This document shows, one piece after another, positions 49,737 through 58,927 of a DNA stretch of 64,000 bases. Under the pieces are notes generated by a model, which did no database searches, was not told the DNA's origin, and saw only the letters and a list, made by a program, of their open reading frames with translations. The translations under genes were made by a program, and so were the position numbers. The stretch is from NCBI RefSeq assembly GCF_900157365.1, contig NZ_FUEZ01000004.1:1785066-1849065 (forward strand), written 5' to 3'. The first letter of the stretch is position 1; each line of letters begins with the position of its first letter. The DNA comes from Mycobacterium numidiamassiliense (lineage in GTDB: Bacteria > Actinomycetota > Actinomycetes > Mycobacteriales > Mycobacteriaceae).

Positions 49737-50945
49737 CTACCCGGTCGTCAATTCCAGACGTTTCAGGCGCCGAACCAGAATGCTCGGCAGCCAATCTCCT
49801 ACGTCGGTTGCCTCGATCCAGGTGGTTCGGTCCAGCAGGGTCCGCAGCACGATGTGGGCCTCCAGGCGCGCCAGTGCGGCTCCGACGCAGAAATGCACTC
49901 CCTTGCCGAACGTCACATGGTTCTTGCCGCTCGCGCGGTCGAGTCTGAATTCGTTCGGTGCTTCGAACTGCACCGGGTCGCGGTTGGCGGCGCCCCACAC
50001 CAACAGCAGATGGGCGTTGGCGGGCACGTCTACCCCGCCCAGCGTGGTGTCGCGCCACACGTGCCGGTAGTGGCCGCGAAACGGTGGTTCATAGCGCAGC
50101 GTCTCCTCGATGAAGGCGCTCAACGATTGGGGATGCTCGCGCACCCACGTCTGGATGTGGGGGCGGGTGCCGAGAATCCATGCGGCGCTGCCCAGCAATG
50201 AAGCCGTCGACTCACCCGCGGCGCTGAACAGCGTGAGCATCATCCCGAGTGCGGCGATCTGCTCCAACTCGCCGGCGGCGCAGCGTGCGGCCAGATCGCC
50301 CATCAGGCCGGCTTCCGCGAGGCCGCTCGCCTTCCCGAAATGCTCCATCACGTAGCCGGACAATTCGAATGCCGCGGCGCTGGCGGACTGCAGTTGCGCG
50401 GACGTGACGATGCCGTCCAGCAGCGTGGTGGTGGCGTAGCCGAGCCGAATGAGATCGTCGACGTCGCCATCGGGCAGGCCCAGCAGTCGCGCGACCACCA
50501 TCATGGGGAGCCGGTTGGCGATGGCGCTCATCCATTCGATGCGCGCGTCGCGCACGTTCTCCTCCCACAACCGGTCGGCCGTGTGGGCGGCGAACTGTTC
50601 GATGACGCGAATTCGCTTGGCGGACAAGTGTGGTAGCAAAATCTTGCGGTGCGTCGCGTGCGCCGGATCGTCGGCGGTCGCCAGGGCGTGGATCGCAGCG
50701 CCCGGTTCACCCATCGGGAAAGCGCTGACAGTGCCGTCGTCGTGATAGACCATGGTCGCGGTGAGGTTGGACGAGAAGTCCTCGACCCGGGCGACCGCGT
50801 CGATTACCGCATCCCAGCCGCATACCGCGTAGAACTCGGAGTCGCCGATGCGGTGCACCGGGGCCTCGGCGCGCATGCGGTCGTACAGCGGGTAGGGATC
50901 CTGCAGCGCGTGGGCGCCGAAGAACTGGAGCGGATCCGCCGTCAT
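49737..50945 (-). CDS. Cytochrome P450
   Basis: The 402-residue P450 has the full set of motifs. The I-helix oxygen-activation motif is AGEST (243-247), with Glu in place of the usual Asp, ExxR is EETLR (280-284), and the haem loop is FGKGVHFCVG with ligand Cys353. The N-terminus PYPLYDRMRAEAPVHR is standard. I took the ATG at 50945, which starts 17 residues before PYPLY; a longer frame to 51038 exists. It is divergent from a TetR gene, and an inverted repeat sits between them, so the TetR protein probably controls it. It lies inside a cluster otherwise conserved with M. tuberculosis, where no P450 occurs at this point. Substrate unknown. Confidence 0.9.
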   Translation of the reverse strand: MTADPLQFFGAHALQDPYPLYDRMRAEAPVHRIGDSEFYAVCGWDAVIDAVARVEDFSSNLTATMVYHDDGTVSAFPMGEPGAAIHALATADDPAHATHRKILLPHLSAKRIRVIEQFAAHTADRLWEENVRDARIEWMSAIANRLPMMVVARLLGLPDGDVDDLIRLGYATTTLLDGIVTSAQLQSASAAAFELSGYVMEHFGKASGLAEAGLMGDLAARCAAGELEQIAALGMMLTLFSAAGESTASLLGSAAWILGTRPHIQTWVREHPQSLSAFIEETLRYEPPFRGHYRHVWRDTTLGGVDVPANAHLLLVWGAANRDPVQFEAPNEFRLDRASGKNHVTFGKGVHFCVGAALARLEAHIVLRTLLDRTTWIEATDVGDWLPSILVRRLKRLELTTG

Positions 50946-51085
50946 GAGTTCAGGCTGGATGCGGCTCTGCGGCAGCGTCAATGCTGAGCCGCAAAGTTGA
51001 TAAGCGGCCAACAGCGGGTCCGGCGCCCACGCCATCACCCCGACGGCACCACCAGCGGATCAGGATAAGAATGTTCGCTGAAAAC

Positions 51086-51100
51086 TTCTCAGCGTGAGAA
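51086..51100. promoter_or_regulatory. Candidate TetR operator (TTCTCA-gcg-TGAGAA)
   Basis: A perfect 6-3-6 inverted repeat lies 40 bases upstream of the TetR gene and 140 upstream of the P450 start. The position fits an operator shared by both divergent promoters or used for autoregulation. Confidence 0.55.
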
Positions 51101-51140
51101 AACCCGTCCGGCACCCCGCAGCGCGCGGGATCATTGCCGG

Positions 51141-51692
51141 ATGGCACACGACGACTGGTTGGTGGGTCGGGATCGCGCCGGGGCGGCGACCGAACGCATC
51201 TACGCCGCGGCCGCCGACCTCATCGCACATGCCGGGTATGACGCGTTCACGATCGAGGCTTTGGCGGCAAAGGTCCACTGTTCGGCCGCGACGATCTACC
51301 GTCATGCGGGCGGCAAGACAGCAATTCGCGACGCTGTCGTGGCCATCAACGCAACCCGCATTTTGGGCAGTGTGCGGGATGCCATTGAGGGCCTCACCGG
51401 GCCGCAGCGTGTGGTGACCGCGACCATCGTCGCCCTGCAGCGCATTCGGTCGGATCCGCTGGCTCAGTTCATGCAGTCAATGCATGTGACGCCGGACAGC
51501 GACTGGCTCACCACCTCGCCCGTCGTGCGCGGCTTTGCCGCAGAGATGCTCGGCCACGACAACGCTGATTCCTTGGCCGGGCAATGGCTCATCCGCGTAT
51601 TTCTGGCCCTATGGTGCTGGCCGCTGAAAGATCCCGTGGCCGAACGCGCGCTGGTCCAACAATTTCTCGGTGCGTCGTATGGCGCTGTGTGA
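51141..51692 (+). CDS. TetR-family regulator
   Basis: The 183-residue protein has one N-terminal TetR helix-turn-helix (residues about 17-63, FTIEALAAKVHCSAATIYRHAGG) and a short effector domain. It is divergent from a P450 gene with an inverted repeat in the gap, the normal layout of a TetR repressor and its target. The ligand is unknown; a P450 substrate is the simplest idea. The luciferase-like gene 84 bases downstream on the same strand may share its transcript. Confidence 0.87.
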   Translation: MAHDDWLVGRDRAGAATERIYAAAADLIAHAGYDAFTIEALAAKVHCSAATIYRHAGGKTAIRDAVVAINATRILGSVRDAIEGLTGPQRVVTATIVALQRIRSDPLAQFMQSMHVTPDSDWLTTSPVVRGFAAEMLGHDNADSLAGQWLIRVFLALWCWPLKDPVAERALVQQFLGASYGAV

Positions 51693-51776
51693 TGAAATAC
51701 AGTGTAATACAACGGATTTCATCAATTCCATTAATGTGACCACCGGTCCGCTTGTGTCGATCGGTTAACCTACCGC

Positions 51777-52709
51777 ATGGCCTCGATACAGCTCTCCATG
51801 GGAATTCCCTCGTTCTCGGCCGAGGCGCCGGCCAGCTGGGAGCACCTGACCGACTGGGCGCAACTGCTGGAGGGCTGCGGGTTCGACCGTGTGTTGGTTT
51901 CCGAGCACATCGCGTTCGGCATGAACATGGAGGCGTACGCGAATCCCGAAACCGGGGGGACCGAGGGGGGTCGCCAGCCCACCGGACCCGACGGGCACTG
52001 GCTGGATCCGCTCGTGATCCTGACGTATCTCTCGGCGCGGACCCAACGCATCCGGCTGGGCACCAACATCCTGCTTGCCGCGCTGCGGCCGGCCGCTGTC
52101 CTCGCGAAAACTGTTGCCACCATGGATGTTCTGTCCAACGGCCGGATCGATCTCGGGGTCGGCGTCGGTTGGCAGCGCGAGGAATACGACGCGGCCGGCG
52201 TGGACTTCGACAAACGCGGGGCCATCCTGGATCAGACACTCGAAGTGTGCCAGCGGTTTTGGCGGGAGAACGAGGTCAGCTATGCCTCGCCCGGACTGAG
52301 CTTCGATCGAATCCACATGATGCCCAAGCCCATTCAGTCCGGTGGGGTGCCCATCTGGGTGAGCGGGACGGTCAACCGGCCCGTCGCGCGTCGGCTGGCC
52401 CGATTCGGCAGCTACTGGATCCCGTGGGGTCCGGACGCCCGCGATATTGCCGGCGGCATCGACCGGATGCGTGCGGCGGTCGAAGGCGTCGGCGGCGACC
52501 CGGACGGGTTCGGCGTGACCGGCTCGTTGCGGGTGAAGGCCGACGCGGAAGGCCGATCCGATCTGGCCGCCGTCGCCGCGAACGCGGTAGCGCAGGCCAA
52601 AGCCGGTGTCACCGATCTGCGGGTGACGTATTGGCCGCTGGGCTCGGAGAACCGGGAACGCGGCCTTCGCGCCTTCGTCGAGGCGGTCCGCACCGCCGTC
52701 GGGGGCTGA
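51777..52709 (+). CDS. Luciferase-like (LLM-class) F420-dependent oxidoreductase
   Basis: A 310-residue TIM-barrel protein of the bacterial-luciferase-like family. Typical pieces are the start of strand 1 (QLSMGIPSF), LTYLSARTQRIRLGTNIL, VATMDVLSNGRIDLGVGVGWQREEYDAAG, and VPIWVSGT. In mycobacteria most members with the RIDLGVGVGW form use F420. It may oxidise or reduce a small organic compound. It lies between a TetR gene and mutT2 and may belong to the TetR/P450 unit, since M. tuberculosis has no such gene in this position. Confidence 0.88.
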   Translation: MASIQLSMGIPSFSAEAPASWEHLTDWAQLLEGCGFDRVLVSEHIAFGMNMEAYANPETGGTEGGRQPTGPDGHWLDPLVILTYLSARTQRIRLGTNILLAALRPAAVLAKTVATMDVLSNGRIDLGVGVGWQREEYDAAGVDFDKRGAILDQTLEVCQRFWRENEVSYASPGLSFDRIHMMPKPIQSGGVPIWVSGTVNRPVARRLARFGSYWIPWGPDARDIAGGIDRMRAAVEGVGGDPDGFGVTGSLRVKADAEGRSDLAAVAANAVAQAKAGVTDLRVTYWPLGSENRERGLRAFVEAVRTAVGG

Positions 52710-52720
52710 CCGGCCGAGCG

Positions 52721-53125
52721 ATGGTCACTCAGATCGTCGTTGCCGGAGCCGTCATCCGTGACTCCACCGTCTTGGTGGCGCAGCGGGCCCGCCCGCCGGA
52801 ATTGGCCGGCCGCTGGGAACTGCCCGGCGGCAAGGTCGCACCCGGCGAAAACGAGCGCGACGCGCTGGCCCGCGAGCTGGCCGAGGAATTGGGCATCGAG
52901 GCGGGAGACGTCGCCGTGGGCGAGCGCCTTGGCGCCGACGTTGCGCTGAATGAGACGACGACGCTGCGGGCATATCGGGTGCGGCTGATCCGCGGTGAAC
53001 CGCACCCGCATGACCACCGGGCGCTGCGTTGGGTAAAGGCGGCCGCATTGCCCGATGTCGACTGGGTGCCGGCCGATCGCGCCTGGCTGCCAGACCTGAC
53101 TGCAGTGCTTTTGATGGGTCCATAA
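52721..53125 (+). CDS. mutT2: Nudix hydrolase MutT2
   Basis: The 134-residue protein has the complete Nudix box GGKVAPGENERDALAREL followed by AEELG, with the Glu residues that bind magnesium. MutT2 of M. tuberculosis (Rv1160, 141 residues) hydrolyses dCTP and 5-methyl-dCTP and so cleans the nucleotide pool. The N-terminal IVVAGAVIRD and the C-terminal HDHRALRWV are as in that protein. The ATG at 52721 lies 11 bases after the stop of the luciferase-like gene. A longer frame upstream overlaps that gene and is not used. Confidence 0.92.
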   Translation: MVTQIVVAGAVIRDSTVLVAQRARPPELAGRWELPGGKVAPGENERDALARELAEELGIEAGDVAVGERLGADVALNETTTLRAYRVRLIRGEPHPHDHRALRWVKAAALPDVDWVPADRAWLPDLTAVLLMGP

Positions 53126-53235
53126 GGCTTTCGCCATTCCGTTGTCAGGGCGACGTCCTTGACCTACCGTTCTCTAATCGCAAAGCGATTGTCAGTCCTG
53201 ATGATTCGAGCCGTGATGCGAAGGTCGTCTCACCG

Positions 53236-54306
53236 ATGCCGCGGCTGAAGTCGTGGTGGACCCAGCCCGACCAGTTCGACTGGCTGACTGCATTTCTGCG
53301 GCAGCGCGACCTGATCCGACCGGCGCAGGTGATCCTGGCGATTGTCCCCGCGTCCGCCGCGTGGGTGCCGTTCACTGTCTTGGTCGCGCAGCGCCGACCC
53401 GGCGCTGCGAGCGCGATCGTCGGCGCGCTGACCCTCACCTTCGCCGTCGGTTCGGTGGTCTTCTTGCTGACACACTGGCCTACCCGGCGGCAATCCCGCA
53501 TCGTCGCGATAGCGGGCATGGTGTTCACCGGCGGCTGGAGTGTTGTCCAGCCCAGTGCGGCGCTTGCCGCGCTGGGGTGTGCGGCCCTCGTGGTCACCGG
53601 AGGCTACGTGGCGCTGTTCCACGGCGCACGCTTGCTCATGCTCAACTACGTGGTCGTCGCCGTGGCCGCGACGATCGCAGTGCGGCGGTTGGCCGACGAA
53701 GCCGATCTCGCCGCCGCGGCCGCAGGGTTCTGGCTGATCTGGTACCCGAATTTTTTTGTGCCGCTGATTATTTGGGGAATGTTACAGGCCACGGCGACGT
53801 ACGTGCGGCGCGCCGAGCAAGATCCGCTTACCGGCTTGCTGAACCGGCGGGCCTTCACTGAATCGGTTGCCGACCGCCTGGCCCACCACGCCGGCGCGCA
53901 CACCCATTTCGCGGTGATGATGGCCGATCTCGACGATTTCAAACGCATCAACGACACCAGCGGTCATCCGGCCGGCGACCAGCTCCTGCAGGTAATTGCC
54001 GGGCTGATGCGCGATCACGCCCCTGCCGACGCCATCATCTGCCGCGCCGGTGGCGAAGAATTTCTCATCGCGCTGACGTGCACCACCGCCGATGTCGCGC
54101 CACATGCCGCCCTGCTCTGCAAGGCGATCGCCAAGCATCCGTCCGGCATTACGGCAAGCATCGGCACCGCCACCGTCGAACTGCACCGGCTGTGCACGGG
54201 CGATGGGGGTCGTCTCGTTGACGAGCTCGTTCTCCTTGCCGACAACGCGATGTACGCGGCCAAACGCCGAGGTGGAAATCAGGCACTGCAGAGCGCGGGC
54301 TCCTAG
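53236..54306 (+). CDS. Membrane GGDEF-domain protein (probable diguanylate cyclase)
   Basis: The 356-residue product has six hydrophobic helices between about residues 30 and 190 and a C-terminal GGDEF domain. The core motif is GGEEF at 272-276, a form that remains active in many cyclases, preceded by MADLDDFKRINDTSGHPAGDQL with the metal-binding Asp and the nucleotide-binding region. The RxxD inhibitory site usual just upstream is not seen. It would make cyclic di-GMP in response to a signal sensed in the membrane. In M. tuberculosis the interval between mutT2 and typA holds narGHJI; here it holds only this gene. The start at the ATG 53236 is probable but not certain. Confidence 0.87.
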   Translation: MPRLKSWWTQPDQFDWLTAFLRQRDLIRPAQVILAIVPASAAWVPFTVLVAQRRPGAASAIVGALTLTFAVGSVVFLLTHWPTRRQSRIVAIAGMVFTGGWSVVQPSAALAALGCAALVVTGGYVALFHGARLLMLNYVVVAVAATIAVRRLADEADLAAAAAGFWLIWYPNFFVPLIIWGMLQATATYVRRAEQDPLTGLLNRRAFTESVADRLAHHAGAHTHFAVMMADLDDFKRINDTSGHPAGDQLLQVIAGLMRDHAPADAIICRAGGEEFLIALTCTTADVAPHAALLCKAIAKHPSGITASIGTATVELHRLCTGDGGRLVDELVLLADNAMYAAKRRGGNQALQSAGS

Positions 54307-54371
54307 CAGCGCTCTCCTCCGGATGAGCTGCCGGTTCGCTATCCCGAGCGCCCGCTGCCACAATCACCGTC

Positions 54372-56261
54372 GTGCCATTTCGCAATGTCGCCATCGTCGC
54401 GCACGTCGACCATGGCAAAACCACCCTGGTCGACGCCATGCTGCGGCAGTCCGGCGCCCTGACCCACCGGGGTGATGACGCCGTCGAACGACTGATGGAC
54501 TCCGGTGACCTCGAGAAGGAAAAGGGCATCACCATCCTGGCGAAGAACACCGCCGTCCACCGCAAGAACCCGGACGGCAGCGTGACGGTGATCAACGTCA
54601 TCGACACGCCTGGCCACGCCGACTTCGGTGGCGAGGTGGAGCGCGGGCTGTCGATGGTCGACGGGGTGCTGCTGCTGGTCGACGCATCCGAGGGGCCGCT
54701 GCCCCAGACCCGATTCGTGCTGCGCAAGGCGCTGGCGGCGCATCTGCCCGTCATCCTGGTGGTCAACAAGACCGACCGGCCCGACGCGCGCATCGCCGAG
54801 GTGGTCTCCGAGAGCCACGACCTCTTGCTCGACGTCGCCTCCGACCTTGATGCAGAGGCCCAGAGGGCCGCTGAGGACGCGCTCGGACTGCCGACGCTGT
54901 ATGCGTCTGGTCGCGCGGGCATCGCCAGCACCACCGAACCCGCCAATGGTGAGAACCCGGACGGCGACAACCTCGACCCGCTGTTCGACGTGCTGCTCGA
55001 GAACATCCCGCCGCCGCAGGGTGACCCCGAGGCCCCGCTGCAGGCGCTGGTGACCAACCTCGACGCCTCGGCCTTCCTCGGCAGGCTCGCACTCATCCGC
55101 ATCTACAAGGGCCGGATCCGCAAGGGTCAGCAGGTCGCCTGGATGCGCGAGGTGGACGGCCATCCGGTCATCACGAACGCAAAGATCACCGAACTGCTCG
55201 TCACCGAAGGCGTGGAGCGGACACCCACCGACGAAGCGATCGCCGGCGACATCGTCGCCGTGGCAGGGCTGCCCGAGATCATGATCGGCGACACCCTCGC
55301 TGACCCCGACCATGCCCACGCGTTGCCACGCATCACCGTCGACGAGCCGGCGATCTCGGTGACGATCGGCACCAACACGTCGCCGCTGGCGGGCAAGGTG
55401 TCCGGTCACAAGCTGACCGCCCGCATGGTGAAGTCGCGGCTGGACTCCGAACTGGTCGGCAATGTGTCGATCAAAGTCGTCGACATCGGCCGGCCCGACG
55501 CCTGGGAGGTGCAGGGCCGCGGCGAGCTCGCCCTGGCGGTGCTGGTCGAGCAGATGCGGCGGGAAGGCTTCGAGCTGACGGTCGGCAAACCACAAGTAGT
55601 CACCAGGACGATCGACGGCAAGCTGCACGAGCCGTTCGAGGCGATGACGATCGACTGCCCCGACGAATTCGTCGGCGCCATCACGCAATTGATGGCCGGC
55701 CGCAAGGGCCGCATGGAGGAGATGGCCAACCATGCGGCCGGCTGGGTGCGGATGGACTTCATCGTGCCCAGCCGCGGCCTGATCGGTTTCCGCACCGACT
55801 TCCTCACCCTGACCCGCGGCACCGGCATCGCCAACGCGGTGTTCGACGGCTATCGGCCGTGGGCGGGGGAGATCCGCGCCCGCCACACCGGCTCGCTGGT
55901 GTCCGATCGGTCGGGCACCATCACACCGTTCGCGATGATCCAGCTCGCCGACCGCGGCCAGTTCTTCGTCGAGCCCGGGCAGGACACCTACGAGGGCATG
56001 GTCGTCGGTATCAACCCGCGCGCCGAGGATCTCGACGTCAACATCACGCGGGAGAAGAAGCTGACGAACATGCGGTCCTCGACCGCTGACGTCATCGAGA
56101 CGCTGGCCCGCCCGCTGGAACTCGACCTGGAGCAGGCCATGGAGTTCTGCGCGGGCGACGAGTGCGTCGAGGTGACTCCGGAGATCGTGCGGGTGCGCAA
56201 GGTGGAGCTGGACGCCACCTCCCGGGCCCGCAGTAAGGCTCGAGCAAAGGCCCGGGGTTAG
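54372..56261 (+). CDS. typA: Ribosome-associated GTPase TypA/BipA
   Basis: A 629-residue translational GTPase related to EF-G that binds the ribosome under stress and in cold. Domains in order: G domain with P-loop AHVDHGKTT (10-18), EKEKGITIL switch I, DTPGHADFGGE, and NKTD; then an EF-Tu-like domain II, an EF-G-like domain III, and a TypA-specific C-terminal domain ending in a basic tail (SRARSKARAKARG). The start is a GTG at 54372. Length and position equal Rv1165. It probably shares its transcript with lpqW, 61 bases downstream. Confidence 0.95.
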   Translation: MPFRNVAIVAHVDHGKTTLVDAMLRQSGALTHRGDDAVERLMDSGDLEKEKGITILAKNTAVHRKNPDGSVTVINVIDTPGHADFGGEVERGLSMVDGVLLLVDASEGPLPQTRFVLRKALAAHLPVILVVNKTDRPDARIAEVVSESHDLLLDVASDLDAEAQRAAEDALGLPTLYASGRAGIASTTEPANGENPDGDNLDPLFDVLLENIPPPQGDPEAPLQALVTNLDASAFLGRLALIRIYKGRIRKGQQVAWMREVDGHPVITNAKITELLVTEGVERTPTDEAIAGDIVAVAGLPEIMIGDTLADPDHAHALPRITVDEPAISVTIGTNTSPLAGKVSGHKLTARMVKSRLDSELVGNVSIKVVDIGRPDAWEVQGRGELALAVLVEQMRREGFELTVGKPQVVTRTIDGKLHEPFEAMTIDCPDEFVGAITQLMAGRKGRMEEMANHAAGWVRMDFIVPSRGLIGFRTDFLTLTRGTGIANAVFDGYRPWAGEIRARHTGSLVSDRSGTITPFAMIQLADRGQFFVEPGQDTYEGMVVGINPRAEDLDVNITREKKLTNMRSSTADVIETLARPLELDLEQAMEFCAGDECVEVTPEIVRVRKVELDATSRARSKARAKARG

Positions 56262-56322
56262 CTCGGTGCTGCGCCTCGCCCACGGGATGAGCCGAGCCGT
56301 CGCAGGGTCGCTCGCTAATCTC

Positions 56323-58239
56323 ATGGTCGTGCTGCATCGGGCCCGTCGCGTCATCGTGATGATCGGCGTGCTGCTCGCGGTGGCCGGTTTGGCGGTGGCC
56401 GCCTGCACCGTCAACCCACCGCCGGCGCCGCAGAGCACCGATACCCCGCACAACACGCCGCCGCCTCCGCAGCGGGTCAGCCAGATCATCATGGGCATCG
56501 ACTCGATCGGTGCCGGGTTCAATCCCCATTTGCTGTCGGATCTCTCGCCGGTGAACGCCGCGATCAGCAGCCTGGTGTTGCCCAGCGCGTTTCGGCCCGT
56601 CCCGGATCCCAACACGCCGACGGGTTCGCGCTGGGAGCTGGACCCGACGCTGCTGGTCTCCGCCGACGTGACCAACCAGAACCCGTTCACGGTCAGCTAC
56701 AAGATCCGGCCCGAGGCGCAGTGGACCGACAACGCCCCGATCGGCGCCGACGACTTCTGGTATCTGTGGCATCAAATGGTCACGCAACCGGGCGTGGTCG
56801 ACCCGGCCGGCTATGACCTGATCACCGGCGTGCAGTCGCTCGAGGGCGGCAAGCAGGCCGTCGTCACCTTCGCCCAGCCGTATCCGGCCTGGAAAGAGCT
56901 GTTCAACAATCTGCTGCCCGCGCACATCGTCAAGGACGTGCCCGGCGGGTTCGCGTCCGGGCTGGCGCGGGCGCTGCCCGTCACCGGCGGGCAGTTCCGG
57001 GTGGACAACATCGACCCGCAGCGCGACGAAATCCTGATCACCCGCAACGACCGCTACTGGGGCTCGCCGGCCAAACCCGCGACGATCCTGTTCCGCCGGG
57101 CCGGGGCGCCGGCGGCACTCGCCGACTCGGTGCGCAACGGCGACACTCAGGTGGCCCAGGTGCATGGCGGCTCGGCGGCCTTCGCCCAGCTGTCCGCCAT
57201 CCCCGACGTGCGGACCGCGCGGATCGTGACACCGCGGGTCCTGCAGATGACGCTGCGCGCGAACGAACCCAAACTGTCCGACACCCAGGTTCGCAAGGCG
57301 CTTCTGGGTTTGCTCGACGTCGACCTGCTCGCCGCGGTGGGGGCGGGCAGCGACAACACCGTCACGCTGGACCAGGCCCTGATTCGTTCGCCGAGCGACC
57401 CGGGCTATGAGCCGACCGCCCCGGCCGCGATGACCAAGACCGCGGCCCTCGCGTTGTTCACCGCGTCGGGATACCAGGTGGACAGCAACGCCACCAGCCC
57501 GCCGGTTCCGCCCAACCCCAACTCGACCGGCACGCCCGTGAGCACCGGGCCGCCGGAGGTCGTCCGCGGCCGCATCAGCAAGGACGGCAAACAACTCGCG
57601 CTGGTCCTCGGGGTCGCTGCCAACGACCCGACCGCGGTGGCCGTCGCCAACACCGCGGCCGACCAGTTACGCAGCGTCGGCATCGCCGCCTCGGTGGCGG
57701 CGCTGGACCCGGTCACGCTGTACCGCGACGCGCTGGCCAACAACCAGGTCGACGCGATCGTCGGGTGGCATCAGGCCGGCGGAAACCTGGCGACGCTGCT
57801 GGCCTCGCGGTACGGCTGCCCCGCGCTGCAGACCACGACGGTGCCGGCCACCAATCCGCCGTCGACCGTGCCGGTGTCCACCCCCGGCAACGGGCCGGCG
57901 CCGACGGGGCCGGGCACCCCCTCCGCGCCGCCGCAGCCGAGCCCGCCGAATCGGCCGCCCGACCCCGGCGCGCTGGTGCAGGCGCCGTCGAACCTGACCG
58001 GGATCTGCGATCGCAGCATCCAGTCGAACATCGACGCCGCCCTCAACGGCACCAAGAACATCAACGAGGTGATCACCGCGGTCGAACCCCGTCTGTGGAA
58101 CGAGTCGACCGTCTTGCCGATCCTGCAGGACACGACGATCGTCGCGGCCGGTCCGAGCGTGCAGAACGTCAGCCTGTCGGGCGCGGTACCGGTCGGCATC
58201 GTCGGCGACGCCGGTGAGTGGATCAAAACCGGGCCCTAG
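56323..58239 (+). CDS. lpqW: Lipoprotein LpqW
   Basis: LpqW is a lipoprotein with a substrate-binding-protein (type 5, oligopeptide) fold that channels PIM4 towards lipoarabinomannan; pimE, in the same window, makes the polar PIMs that compete for it. The 638-residue product has a basic start, a hydrophobic run, and the lipobox LAVAAC with Cys28 as the lipid anchor. The segment PQRVSQIIMGIDSIG and QWTDNAPIGADDFWYLW mark the fold. A Pro-rich linker lies at about residues 510-545. The ATG at 56323 gives a normal signal peptide; the frame is open to 56266. M. tuberculosis LpqW has 635 residues. Confidence 0.93.
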   Translation: MVVLHRARRVIVMIGVLLAVAGLAVAACTVNPPPAPQSTDTPHNTPPPPQRVSQIIMGIDSIGAGFNPHLLSDLSPVNAAISSLVLPSAFRPVPDPNTPTGSRWELDPTLLVSADVTNQNPFTVSYKIRPEAQWTDNAPIGADDFWYLWHQMVTQPGVVDPAGYDLITGVQSLEGGKQAVVTFAQPYPAWKELFNNLLPAHIVKDVPGGFASGLARALPVTGGQFRVDNIDPQRDEILITRNDRYWGSPAKPATILFRRAGAPAALADSVRNGDTQVAQVHGGSAAFAQLSAIPDVRTARIVTPRVLQMTLRANEPKLSDTQVRKALLGLLDVDLLAAVGAGSDNTVTLDQALIRSPSDPGYEPTAPAAMTKTAALALFTASGYQVDSNATSPPVPPNPNSTGTPVSTGPPEVVRGRISKDGKQLALVLGVAANDPTAVAVANTAADQLRSVGIAASVAALDPVTLYRDALANNQVDAIVGWHQAGGNLATLLASRYGCPALQTTTVPATNPPSTVPVSTPGNGPAPTGPGTPSAPPQPSPPNRPPDPGALVQAPSNLTGICDRSIQSNIDAALNGTKNINEVITAVEPRLWNESTVLPILQDTTIVAAGPSVQNVSLSGAVPVGIVGDAGEWIKTGP

Positions 58240-58255
58240 CCCGGGCCTGCCGCGG

Positions 58256-58870
58256 CTACTGGTCGTCGCTCGCCGGCTGCCGCGGCGGGATCACGGTGTC
58301 GACGATCAGCGAGAGCTCGCGCCGATTGGGCGGAGCACCGGTAAGCAGGAAGTGATGGTTGATCAGCGCCGGTCCGATGCGCGCGGTCAGCGGGGTGATC
58401 ATGGCCGGGTCGATGTCGCCGGCCTCGACGGCGGCCTGCAGGATCGAGTCGGTGATCTTCAGCCGCGGGCCCACCACGGCGTCGGCGAAGATGATGCGCA
58501 TTTCGGGTTCGTGCAGCAGCTGGTGAATGGTGTCCAGGCCAGGAAACGCCGTCTTGCCCGCCAACACGTCGCGGTGCGCGATGAACAGCGTCAGCAGGGT
58601 GTCCCTCGCCGATCGGCCCGAGCGCGGTTCGGGCACCGGCGGTAGCGCGAAAACCAGTGCGGCGTGCACCAAGTCGTGCTTGCTGGCCCAGCGCCGGTAC
58701 AGCGCCGCCTTGCCGGTGTGGGCGCGCGCCGCGATGCCCTCCATCGTCAGCTTGCCGTAGCCGACCGCGGCGAGCTCGGCCAACGTGGCTTCGTAGAGCG
58801 CACGTTCGAGCACCTCGCCTCGCCGGCGGCTGCGGCTGCATTTCGGGGCGGTTTGGGTGAGCTGCGCCAT
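58256..58870 (-). CDS. TetR-family regulator (Rv1167c type)
   Basis: The 204-residue protein has the TetR DNA-binding domain at residues about 18-65 (LTMEGIAARAHTGKAALYRRW) and a C-terminal helical domain of the TetR_C_11-like form. Position between lpqW and mshB matches Rv1167c. It is convergent with lpqW and divergent from mshB, with a 57-base gap, so it could control mshB; no obvious palindrome is seen in that gap. The ATG at 58870 begins the protein; longer frames on this strand are shadows of mshB and fbiC. Confidence 0.88.
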   Translation of the reverse strand: MAQLTQTAPKCSRSRRRGEVLERALYEATLAELAAVGYGKLTMEGIAARAHTGKAALYRRWASKHDLVHAALVFALPPVPEPRSGRSARDTLLTLFIAHRDVLAGKTAFPGLDTIHQLLHEPEMRIIFADAVVGPRLKITDSILQAAVEAGDIDPAMITPLTARIGPALINHHFLLTGAPPNRRELSLIVDTVIPPRQPASDDQ

Positions 58871-58927
58871 TTCACGATAGTAGCCATCAACGTTCCTATG
58901 TGTTGCGTCCCAGGTATGGTCGCGTCC

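Noticed and set aside
51752..53125. 457-codon frame ending in mutT2
   Set aside because: Its first two thirds are a shadow of the luciferase-like gene in another frame; MutT2 starts at 52721.
54339..56690. 783-codon minus-strand frame opposite typA and lpqW
   Set aside because: It mirrors typA and lpqW codon positions (high His, Arg, Val) and matches no family; long antisense frames are common in such GC-rich DNA.
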